Origin: Aegilops tauschii subsp. strangulata
Taxonomy: Eukaryota; Streptophyta; Magnoliopsida; Poales; Poaceae
Assembly: GCF_002575655.3 (NCBI RefSeq)
Contig: NC_053037.3
Location: 139,325,207 to 139,389,206 of the forward strand
Direction: 5' to 3'
DNA length: 64,000 nt
The position numbers were made by a program, and so were the translations under genes. This document shows positions 55,480 to 64,000 of this stretch, piece after piece. The notes under the pieces were generated by a model. It saw only the letters and a list, made by a program, of their open reading frames with translations. It was not told the origin of the DNA and did not search any database. The stretch's first letter is position 1; each line of letters starts with the position of its first letter.

Positions 55480-55725
55480 TGTTATGGCGCTGCTAAAAGG
55501 AGGGCGCGAGAGGGCTGGCCGGGGGCCTTTCTGCCCACGGCCGGGCAAGAGGGAAGGGTTTTCCTTCTTAATTCTTGCTTGATTAGATTGATACATCTCC
55601 TCTCTTTATATAGAGAGGTTTACTTGACTCCCAAGCAAGGCTTACTTGACCCCTAAGCAAGCGACTCTTATCTCTAATTAACCCTAAGACTAACGGGCCC
55701 ATTAGGCCGATTACGTACTCTAACA
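55480..55725 (-). repeat. 5' LTR of M1
   Basis: This 246-bp LTR on the minus strand starts TGTTAGAGTACG and ends GCGCCATAACA. A TATA box lies within the inverted repeat CCTCTC...GAGAGG (near 55600-55617). It differs from the M2 LTR at about eight positions. Confidence 0.85.
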
Positions 55726-55729
55726 CTAG

Positions 55730-58175
55730 TGTTATGACCGGCATATTAGGGGTTTAGCCTTGTGGCCCAAGTTATCTTATCACTATTAGGGACTTAGCCC
55801 AATTATGTTATCGTTATTAGAATCGTTTGGTTAGGAGTCAAGTAAACCTCTCTTTATAAGGAGAGGAGATGTATCAATATAATCAAGCAAGAAGCAATCA
55901 TTATTTGCTCGGCTTCCCTTAGGGAGCCGGGAGACCTAAACCCTAGCCGCCTCCTGCCTTCGCCGCCGCTGCTCCCGTCGCAAGGACAGCGCCACGCCGG
56001 CGGCCGCCGCGCACCAGCCCTCGTCCTTCCCCCTCCTTCCCCTACAACCTACGCCCTAGATCCGGTAGGGCCCTAACTCATACCAATTTGGTATCCAGAG
56101 ACTCGGGCTCGATCATGTCTTCGTCAATGCCAACGCCGCCGCTGCCAATCATCACCACCGCACCGATGACCACCACCGGTTCCCCAACGCCGCCAGCCCC
56201 GGTCACCGTCACCGCCGCCGGTTCCCCCACGCCGCCGGCACCGGTCACCTCCGCTACCTCGACAACCACCGTTTTCACGCCGGAAGAAGTCACCAGCATC
56301 TTGCGGGATCTCGTGACGGCCGTCCAGGGCATCCATATGTACCTGGCCGGACCGCACGCACCTCCGCCGCTGCCTACGGCCACCCCGCGCTGCCGTGGCC
56401 GTCCCAGGGCACGCCTGCAATTGGCGGGCCACCTCTGCTGCCGTTCCAGGCAGGGCACCCCAGCGGGCCACCTCCGACGCCGCTGCACCTGCCCTGGTAC
56501 TCGGTACCTGCGGCAATCGCCGGGGCCCCTCCGTTGCTCCAGCCACCGCCCGCCCCAGTGCCGTCCTGGCCGCAGTGGCCCGTGCCGGCTCTCGCGGCGC
56601 CACCCACGCCTGCCGCGCCCGCCCCAGTGCCGCAGTGGCCGCACTGGCCCGCGCCGGGCCAGCTCCCACCGCCGCCGCCAAGCTCCGGACTAGGTTAGTC
56701 CACACCGGGAGGCCTCCCGATCCAGCAGGTCCGGTTTTCGCCGTCACCGTCCCAGATCCCGGCCTGGCTAACCGGGACGTTGCCACCGCCAGTTTACACG
56801 GAGGCCAGGGACCCACCGGTACCCACACTGCAGTCTGGGGCCTCGTCCGGCTCCGCGGGGGCCTATGACGGTCTCCCCACCGTTGACCGGGCGCCGTCAT
56901 CATCACTGCTCCGCACTGCCGAGCTGGTCGGCCATGGCGCGCCGACCCAGACGCCGCCACGGTTCGCCAAGATCGGCTTCGCCACTTATGACGGTACGGA
57001 GGACCCGCTTAACTGGCTCAACCAGTATGAGTAGTTTTTCCGTGGACATCGCACGCTCACGTCGGAGCGCAGTTGGCTGGCATCCTACCACCTCCGCGGT
57101 GCAGCCCAGACCTGGTACTACACCCTCGAGCAGGACGAGGGCAACATGCGCCCTTGGGAGCGCTTCCGGGAGCTCTGCCTCCTTCGTTTTGGGCCCCCGA
57201 TCCGCGGGAGCCGCTTGGTGGAGCTAGGCCGCCTTCCCTTCACCTCCACGGTTCAGGACTTCGCCGACCGTTTCCAGGCCCTGGCATGCCACGCTTCGGG
57301 CGTGACGGCGCAGCAGCGGGCCGACCTCTTTGTCGGTGGACTTTCGAATCACATCCGCGTGGACGTGGAGCTTCAGGGACCCCAAGATATCCAGACAGCC
57401 ATGTACTACGCCCGCGCGTTCGAGCGCCGCGCGGTGGCCGTCCAGCAGGATTCACCGTCCTGGGCCACTGGGTTGCTACCCTGGCCAGATCCCGCTCCGG
57501 GTCGGCCTGTTCAGGCTTCCGCGGCACCCCTCGCCGCGACCGCGGCGCGCCCGTTCCGCTGGCTCACCTCGGCCGAGCTACTCGAGTGTCGCCGCCAAGG
57601 GTTGTGCTTCAACTGCGACGAGCCCTACACGCCCGGCCACTCCTGCCCGCGACTCTTCTACCTGGAGGTTGCAGACTACATTCCGGAGGACGTCGTCACC
57701 GCCGACTTTGCCGCCTCAGCTGTCGCGAAGGTGTTTGACGCTGGTTGATCACCTCGAGGAGTTCAGCAAGCGGTTCCCCACCTTACAGCTCGAGGACGAG
57801 CCGTTTGTGCAGGCGGGGAGAAGTGTTATGACAGGCATAGGGGCTTAGCCCAGTGGGTTATGGCCCAAGTATCTTAATTAGGGGCTTAGCCCAATTATCT
57901 TATCATATTAGGATCGTTTGCTTAGGAGTCAAGTAAACCTCTCTATATAAGGAGAGGAGATGTATCAATCTAATCAAGCAAGAAGCAATCAATATTTGCT
58001 CGGCTTCCCTTAGGGAGCAGGGAGACCTAAACCCTAGCCGCCTCTTGCGTCCGCTGCCGTCGCACCAGCCGCAAGGACGGCGCCCAGCCGCCGGCCGCGC
58101 GCAATCTCCTCCTCCCTCCTCCCTCCTTCCCTTACAGGCTATGCCCTAGACCAGGTAGAACCCTAGTTTCTACCA
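55730..58175 (+). mobile_element. E2, non-autonomous gag element
   Basis: The 5' LTR is 55730-56085 (356 bp) and the 3' LTR 57824-58175 (352 bp); the latter also serves as the 5' LTR of E3. The primer site TTGGTATCCAGAG follows the 5' LTR. The core TATA reads TTTATAAG between CCTCTC and GAGAGG. The stem-loop at 57785-57804 has one mismatch, from ACAGCTCG with CGAGCCGT. Confidence 0.85.
56115..57748 (+). pseudogene. E2 gag with zinc knuckle, nearly open
   Basis: A leader frame starts at the ATG at 56115 (MSSSMPTPPLP) and includes FTPEEVTSILRDLVTAVQGI. It shifts frame in the Pro/Ala-rich part. The capsid and zinc-knuckle part is in a single frame from 56780 to 57748, broken only by a TAG at 57032-57034. 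It has FATYDGTEDPLNWLNQYE, then WERFRELCLLRFG and the knuckle CFNCDEPYTPGHSC, and ends DAG-stop at the same place as E1. This is the best preserved gag of the E family here. Confidence 0.85.
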
Positions 58176-59850
58176 ATTTGGTATCAGCTAGATCGGTTCC
58201 GGTCATGTCTGCGCCGCCGCCCACCCCACCCGCACCGCTGCCCATCACCACCGCGCCGCTGGTCCTCACCTTCGGTGCCCCCACCGCCCAGCTACCGGCG
58301 CCCTCCACCGCGCCTCCCGCCGCCGTCTACACCCCGGAGGAGATCACCGGGGCCCTCCATGACCTCGTCACAGTGGTCCAGGAGATCCAACTGTACTTGG
58401 CCAGCCCCTACGGGCCTCCGCCACCCCTGCCGCCACCGGTCCGCCATCCCTGCCGTGGTACTCGCCGCACTCGGCGGCCTCCGCGGCGTTCGCTGGGCCG
58501 TTGTAGCCCAGCTGCCGCTGCAACCACCGTCCGCCACCACCCCGCAGTGGCCGTAGTGGCCGTCGCCGGCTCTCACGGCGCCCCCCGCGCCCATCGCCCC
58601 CATGCAGCAGTCGCTGCCACTGTAGCCGCACCCCGCCAGCACTCCACTCTGGCCGCACTGGCCATCGACAGCCCTTGCGGCTCCCGCCGCGCCCGTCGCC
58701 CACATGCAACAGCTGCTGCAGCTTCATCCCGCCGCACCCGTCGCGCCCATGCAGCAGCCGCTGCAGCCACAGGCACCCTCGCCGCTCTGCACCGGGTCGG
58801 CGACGACCGCGCCGGCGGGCGTTCCGATCCAGCAGGTCCGGTTCCCACCCTCACCGTCACCGCTTCCGGCCTGGTTGGCCGGGTCGACGCCGCAGCCGGT
58901 CTACACTATGGCCGGGGAACAGCCGGCGCCCACCCTGCAGTACGGCGGGCCCTTCACCTCTACGGTGCAGGACTTCACCGACTACTTTCAGGCCTTAGCG
59001 TGCCATGCACCCAGCGTGACGGCTTGCCAGGGGGCCGAACTCTTCGTCGGCGGTCTGCCAGATCATATCTGCGTGGACGTGGAGTTGCAGGGACCCCAGG
59101 ACCTCCAGACGGCCATGTACTACGCACGCGCGTTCGAGCGCCGTGCGGTGGACATCCAGCAGGCATCACCATCCCGGGCCGGTGGGCCGCCACCCTGGCC
59201 GGATGTTCCCACGCAGGGTCGGCCTGCTCAGGCTTTCGCGGCATCCCTCGCTGCGACCGCGGCGCGCCCATCCCGCCGGCTCACCTCGGCCGAGCTACTC
59301 GAGCGTCGTCGCCAAGGGTTGTGGTTCAACTGCGACGAGCCCTACACGCCCAGCCATGTCTGCCCGTGACTCTTCTACCTGGAGGCTGCAGACTACATTC
59401 CAGAGGACGCCGTTGCCGCCGACCTGGCCGTCCCAGCTGCCGCGAAGGTGTTTGACGCTGGTTGATCACCTCGAGGAGTTCAGCAAGCGCTTCCCCACCT
59501 TACAGCTCGAGGACGAGCTGTTTGTGCAGGCGGGGAGAAGTGTTATGACCGGCATATTAGGGGTTTAGCCCAGTGGGTTGTGGCCCAAGTTATCTTATCT
59601 TTATTAGGGGCTTAGCCCAATTATCTTATCGTTATTAGGATCGTTTGCTTAGGAGTCAAGTAAACCTCTCTATATAATGAGAGGAGATGTATCAATCTAA
59701 TCAAGCAAGAAGCAATCAATATTTGCTCGGCTTCCCTTAGGGAGCCGGGAGACCTAAACCCTAGCCGCCTCTTGCGTCCGCCGCCGTCGCACCAGCCGCA
59801 AGGACGGCGCCCAGTCGACGGCCGCCGCGCAATCTCCTCCGACCTCCTCC
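57824..59850 (+). mobile_element. E3, non-autonomous gag element sharing an LTR with E2
   Basis: E3 uses 57824-58175 as its 5' LTR and has a 3' LTR from 59541, cut at about 59850 by the inverted junction. The stem-loop is at 59502-59521, again 19 nt before the LTR. The LTR-gag-LTR-gag-LTR order suggests unequal recombination between LTRs of neighbouring copies. Confidence 0.85.
58205..59463 (+). pseudogene. E3 gag, internally deleted
   Basis: The leader starts at the ATG at 58205 (MSAPPPTPPAP) with YTPEEITGALHDLV and shifts frame after about 80 residues. The later frame (from 58704) reads QQVRFPPSPSPLPAWL and then jumps from LQYGGP directly to FTSTVQDFTDYF near 58948. About 140 residues of capsid are therefore missing. 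The knuckle is damaged: its first Cys is Trp and the Gly before His is Ser. A stop replaces a residue directly after it at 59367-59369. Confidence 0.85.
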
Positions 59851-62172
59851 CTAAGGGAAGCCGTGCAAATATTGATTGCTTCTTGCTTGATTAGATTGAT
59901 ACATCTCCTCTCCTTATATAGAGAGGTTTACTTGACTCCTAAGCAAACGATCCTAATAACGATAAGATAATTGGGCTAAGCCCCTAATAATGATAAGATA
60001 ACTTGGGCCACAACCCACTGGGCTAAACCCCTAATATGTCGGTCATAACACTTCTCCCCGCCTGCACAAACAGCTCGTCCTCGAGCTGTAAGGTGGGGAA
60101 GTGCTTGCTGAACTCCTCGAGGTGATCAACCAGCGTCAAACACCTTCGCGGCAGCTGGGACGGCCAGGTCGGCGGCGACGGCGTCCTCCGGAATGTAGTC
60201 TGCAGCCTCCAGGTAGAAGAGTCGCGGTCAGGCGTGGCCGGGCGTGTAGGGCTCGTCGCAGTTGAAGCACAACCCTTGGCGACGACGCTCGAGTAGCTGA
60301 GCTGAGGTGAGCCGGCGGAACGGGTGCGCGGCGATCGCGGCGAGGGGTGGCGCGGAAGCCTGCGTAGGACGACCCTGCGTGGAATCCGGTAGCGCCCCAA
60401 CGGCCCGGGATGGTGATTCCTGTTGGATGGCCACCGCGTGGCGCTCGAACGCGCGGGTGTAATACATGGCCGTCTGGAGATCCTGGGGTCCCCGAAGCTC
60501 CACGTCCACGCAGATGTGATCCGGAAGTCCACCGACAAAGAGGTCGGCCCGCTGCTGCGTCGTCACGCCCGACGCGTGGCATGCAAGGGCCTAGAAACGG
60601 TCGGCGAAGTCCAGAACCGTGGAGGTGAAGGGAAGGCGGCTTAGCTCCGCCAGGCGGTTCCCACGGATCGGGGGCCCAAAACGAAGAAGGCAGAGCTCGC
60701 GGAAGCGCTCCCAAGGGGGCATGCTGCCCTCGTCCTGCTCGAGGGCATAGTACCAGGTCTGGGCTGCACCGCGGAGGTGGTAGGATGCCAGCCAAGTGCG
60801 CTCCGACGCGAGTGTGCGCTGTCCACGGAAAAACTGCTCACACTGGTTGAGCCAGTGAAGCGGGTCCTCCGTGCCGTCATAAGTGGCGAAGTCGATTTTG
60901 GCGAACCGTGGTGGCGTCTGGGTCGGCGTGCCACGGCCGATCGGCTCGGAGGTTCGGAGCAGTGATGATGATGGCGCCCGATCAATGGTCTGGAGGCCGT
61001 CGTAGGCCCCCGCGGAGCCGGACGAGGCCCCAGACTGCAGCGTGGGTACCGGTGGGTCCCCGGCCTCCGTGTAAACTAGCGGTGGCGACGTCCAGGTTAG
61101 CCAGGCCGGGATCGGGCACGGTGACGGCGCAAACAGGACCTGCTGGATCGGGAGGCCTCCCGGTGTGGACAGGCCCAGTCCGGAGCTGGGCGGTGGCGGT
61201 GGGAGCTGGACCGGCGCGGGCGGCGCGGCTGGGGCCGACGCAGGCCAGTGCAGCCACTGCGGCGCTAGGGCGGGCGCGGGTGGCGCCGCGAGAACCGGCG
61301 CGGGCCACTACGGCCAGGACGGCACTGGGGCGGGCTGCGGCTGGAGCGACGGAGGGGCCCCGGCGATCGCCGCGGGTACCGAGTACCAGGGCAGGTGCAG
61401 CAGCGTCAGAGGCGGCCCGCTAGGGTGCCCCACCTGGAACGGCAGCAGCGGTAGCCGCCAATTGCAGGCGCGCCCTGGGACGGCCACGGCAGCGCGGGGT
61501 GGCCGTAGGCGGCGGTAGTCGCAGCCGGCGGAGGTGCGTGCGGTCCGGCCAGGTATAGATGGATGCCCTGGACGGCCGTCACGAGACCCCGCAAGATGCT
61601 GGTGACTTGTTCTGGCGTGAAAACGGCGGTTGTCGGTGCAGCGGAGGTGACCGGTGCCGGCGGCGTGGGGGAACCGGTGGCGGTGACGGTGACCGGGGCC
61701 GGCGGCGTTGGGGAACCGGCGGTGGTCATTGGTGCGGTGGTGATGATTTGTAGCGGCGGCGTTGGCGTTGACGAAGACATGATCGAGCCCGAGTCTCTGG
61801 ATACCAAATTGGTAGGAGCTAGGGCCCTACCGGATCTAGGGCGTAGGTTGTAGGGGAAGGAGGGGGAAGGACAAGGGCTGGTGCGCGGCGGCCGCCGGCG
61901 TGGCACCGTCCTTGTGACGGGAGCAGCGGTGGCGAAGGCAGGAGGCGGCTAGGGTTCAGGTCTCCCGGCTCCCTAAGGGAAGCCAAGCAAATAATGATTG
62001 CTTCTTGCTTGATTAGATTGATACACCTCCTCTCCTTATAAAGAGAGGTTTACTTGACTCCTAAGCAAACGATTCTAATAACGATAAGATAATTGGGCTA
62101 AGTCCCTAATAATGATAAGATAACTTGGACCACAACCCACTAGGCTGAACCCCTAATGTGCCGGTCATAACA
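59851..62172 (-). mobile_element. E4, non-autonomous gag element, inverted
   Basis: E4 lies on the minus strand. The 5' LTR is 61810-62172 (363 bp) and the 3' LTR 59851-60050, cut by the inverted junction with E3. The stem-loop is at 60070-60089, 19 nt from the LTR. Its leader protein (MSSSTPTPPLQ) is of the E2 subtype, as expected if E2 and E4 are the two arms of one inverted duplication. Confidence 0.85.
60124..61780 (-). pseudogene. E4 gag, frameshifted
   Basis: The ATG is at 61780. The leader is open to about 61406 and includes FTPEQVTSILRGLVTAVQGI. The capsid region is split over frames (pieces around 60641-60985 and 60228-60566). The zinc knuckle ends early: the codon for its last Cys has become TGA, directly after PYTPGHA. 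The gag-to-pol-tail junction is the same as in E1-E3. Confidence 0.85.
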
Positions 62173-62283
62173 CTAGTGTTAGAGTACGTAATGGGCCTAA
62201 TGGGCCCGTTAGTCTTAGGGTTAATTAGAGATAAGAGTCGCTTGTTTAGGGGTCAAGTAAGCCTTGCTTGGGAGTCAAGTAAA

Positions 62284-62303
62284 CCTCTCTATATAAAGAG
62301 AGG
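62284..62303 (+). promoter_or_regulatory. TATA box enclosed by an inverted repeat (M2 LTR)
   Basis: CCTCTC, TATATAAA and GAGAGG form a palindrome-like core promoter. The same layout is in all E and M LTRs in the window with small changes in the TATA itself. Confidence 0.7.
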
Positions 62304-62451
62304 AGATGTATCAATCTAATCAAGAAAGAATTAAGAAGGAAATCCCTTTCCTCTTGCCCGGCCGTGGGCAGAAAGGCCCCCGGCCGGCCCTCTCGCGCCC
62401 TCCTTCTAGCAGCGCCATAACAATTTGGTATCAGGTAGCTCAGTTCCGATC

Positions 62452-63617
62452 ATGTCTTCGTCGCCGCCCACCCAGTCGCTTCTGCTGCCGACCGTCACCA
62501 CCGCGCCGCTGCCCTCCCCGTCCGCGTCGTTGGTCACATCCTCCGGCGCCGCCACCGCCCAGATGCCGGCGCCCTCCACCGCACCACCGTCCGCCGTCTA
62601 CACCCCGGAGGAGATCACCGGGGTCCACACCGACCTCGTCACAGCCATCCAGGGGATCTGGTTGTACCTGGCCAGCCCCTACGGGCCACCGCCGCCCCTG
62701 CCGCTGACCGCCACCGCCGGGCCGCCGACCCTGTCGTGTTACTCGCCGCATCTAGGGGTCTCCGCGGCATTCGCTGGGACGCTGCTGCCCCAGCTGTAGC
62801 TGCCGCCCGCCGCCGCCCTGCAGTGGCCGGCGCCAGCTCCCGCCGCGCCTCCAGTGCCCATCGCCGCCCCCGCGCCGCTGTGGCTGCCGTGGCAGCCGCC
62901 GCACCAGGCGGCCTTCGCCGCGCCCGCTGGGCCACTACAGCAGCCACTGCAGGTGCCATCCATCGCCACCACCGCCTAGCCCTGGCTGCTGTGGCAGCCA
63001 TCGCTCCTGGCGGCCTCCGTTGCAGCAGCCCCTGCCGCTGCCCGGTGCAACACCGCCGCAGCCGCTGCAGCTGCAGCAGCCACCGCCGGTCAGCTCCAGC
63101 CCCGCATCGACCGCCCCAGCGGGAGTCTCGCTCCACCAAGTCCAGTCCCCGCCGTCGCTGTCACCGCTTCCGTCTTGGATCGCTACCCGCCACGTGTCGG
63201 CGGCGGTGAGGCTGCAGGCTACTGCACGCTGCCTCATAGCGCGTCGGCGTGTGCGGGAGATGCGTGATCTGCAGCTGCCGCTCCTCCAAGTTGCCCTTCG
63301 CTGCGCAAAGGACCTCGATCTCATCCGCTGCGCCGGGGATCTTGGGCATGCGGTTTCCCCCACGGGCAGCGACCTCAAAGTCTACGACATCGATGGTTGG
63401 GGGGCGCACCCCTCCTCGTCATTCTCCATCGCAAGCCCTCCACTCTTTATTGTGCGGTGCAGACCAACATCCGTCCGGCAGGAAGAAGGCATGGTGTCAC
63501 CGACAGCAGCGCACCACGTAGCACCACTCCATTCCGTCACCGGCCGCCGTGAGGGCGCCTCTGCTTGCACTCATTTTGTCCAGATGGTGTCCATGGGATC
63601 CAGGTGGCTGTACACGT
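62452..63617 (+). pseudogene. M2 ORF: gag-leader-like N terminus joined to an IQ-motif module
   Basis: The ATG at 62452 opens the leader. Two Gln codons of M1 have become TAG (62797-62799 and near 62976), and an indel near 63015 shifts the frame. From 63020 the frame is open through VSSSPASTAPAGV and QSPPSLSPLPSWIA, then the IQ-like LQATARCLIARRRVREM (about 63214-63264), and the unrecognised C-terminal part. The lesions differ from those of M1. The predicted IQ segment fits the L-Q-x3-R-x4-R pattern of calmodulin-binding proteins better than in M1. Confidence 0.65.
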
Positions 63618-64000
63618 TAGGGATGGCAATGGGTAGGGTATGGGCGGGTACAACCCTTTTCTGCCCAAACCCATACCCACAAAAACTTCCTATACCCACC
63701 CATTTCAAGACCCATGGGCACAAATTGACACCCATACCCATACCCATCAGGTATCCCATACCCAATGGGTATCCGATGGGTACAGTATATAGCATTTACA
63801 TGTTGAGAAATTATAGAAATGAGTCTAAAATTCAAGTGATGATTGGCGATCAGTTTAGCATCGACGTTGCCTCCTGCAATGGGCCTATTAGAGGTGGAAA
63901 GGGATTACAATAAGTGGTTGGTAGAAGGCCGACACAAAGAGAGGCGGCCATGGGAACTAGGGTATATTGCTCCAAGTGTTGGGCAAGAGTCTATTGCTGA
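63618..64000. mobile_element. hAT-like DNA transposon, left end only
   Basis: TAGGGATGGCAATGGG at 63618 interrupts M2 and resembles the terminal inverted repeat of plant hAT elements. The next 170 bp are rich in GGGTA and TACCC blocks in both orientations, as is common in hAT subterminal regions. The expected 8-bp target copy would be GTACACGT (63610-63617). The right end is outside the window. No transposase is visible in these 383 bases. Confidence 0.7.

Larger units (their letters stand above)
53938..55725 (-). mobile_element. M1, small non-autonomous element with an IQ-like module
   Basis: M1 runs on the minus strand. Its 5' LTR is 55480-55725 (246 bp), the body 54006-55479, and its 3' LTR is 53938-54005 joined to 41871-41969 across G2. 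The primer site reads TTGGTATCAGGTAGC on the minus strand just inside the 5' LTR. Like the E elements it ends in a QLEDKL pol-tail-like segment, a stem-loop and a G-rich tract. The LTR shares the E-family core from GGAGTCAAGTAAACC through the TATA region. It has no protease, RT or integrase. Confidence 0.8.
54211..58016 (+). repeat. Inverted duplication, left arm (M1-CTAG-E2)
   Basis: The arm holds M1 on the minus strand and E2 on the plus strand, abutting through CTAG at 55726-55729. The same arrangement appears in reverse complement at 59851-63617. Arms differ by a few percent and several indels, so the duplication is not recent. Confidence 0.75.
59851..63617 (-). repeat. Inverted duplication, right arm (E4-CTAG-M2)
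   Basis: This is the reverse complement of 54211-58016 in gene order, with the same CTAG junction at 62173-62176. At 63617 the match to M1 stops because a hAT-like element starts. The spacer between the arms (58017-59850) holds most of E3. Confidence 0.75.
62177..63617 (+). mobile_element. M2, second M-family element, cut by a hAT
   Basis: The 5' LTR is 62177-62422 (246 bp, same length as in M1), with the primer site TTGGTATCAGGTAGC starting at 62425. TATATAAA lies in the inverted repeat CCTCTC...GAGAGG (62284-62303). The body follows M1 to 63617. The 3' end is separated by the hAT and lies outside the window. Confidence 0.85.

Overview
This window is gene-free, repeat-on-repeat DNA from a large grass genome, almost certainly a Triticeae species (wheat, Aegilops, barley or a relative). 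The main evidence is two Copia LTRs of the Angela/BARE/WIS type (one starts, on the minus strand, TGTTGGAAATATGCCC) and three long-LTR Gypsy families, two of them chromoviruses with a chromodomain-like tail. I found no intact host gene, tRNA or rRNA. Family names are from memory of well-known termini and should be treated as provisional.

Layout. (1) 1-32508: element A, a non-coding Gypsy-type LARD on the minus strand (3' LTR 1-2955, core 2956-6879, 5' LTR 6880-10092 continued at 32097-32508). Its 5' LTR was split by an Angela-type Copia (10093-32091, minus, TSD GGTGA). The Copia leader was in turn split by a nearly intact chromovirus, G1 (16602-29887, plus, TSD ATACT). (2) 32509-33751: a small island that is not LTR-element sequence, with a TATA-like box and a broken acidic/arginine-rich ORF. 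(3) 33752-38835: a truncated WIS/Angela-type Copia, C2. (4) 38836-41370: E1, a small LTR element that carries only gag plus the extreme C terminus of pol. (5) 41371-41870: a scrambled mosaic of E-type fragments. (6) 41871-55725: M1, a related small element on the minus strand, whose 3' LTR was split by a second chromovirus, G2 (41970-53932, plus, TSD CTAAG), which has lost protease and reverse transcriptase. (7) 54211-63617: a large inverted duplication, M1-CTAG-E2 against E4-CTAG-M2, with E3 in the spacer. (8) 63618-64000: the start of a hAT-like DNA transposon cut by the window edge.

How the parts relate. G1 is the only near-complete autonomous element (one visible frameshift). A, G2 and the E and M families lack reverse transcriptase and must have been moved by proteins supplied in trans. 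Five families share a short stem-loop with a purine loop placed 18-20 nt before the 3' LTR; its stem varies by compensatory changes while the encoded peptide does not stay the same. G1 and G2 also share an accessory ORF upstream of gag that resembles a double-stranded-RNA-binding domain, and their very long LTRs contain exon-like blocks with matching splice phases. These three shared features are the most promising undescribed signals here.
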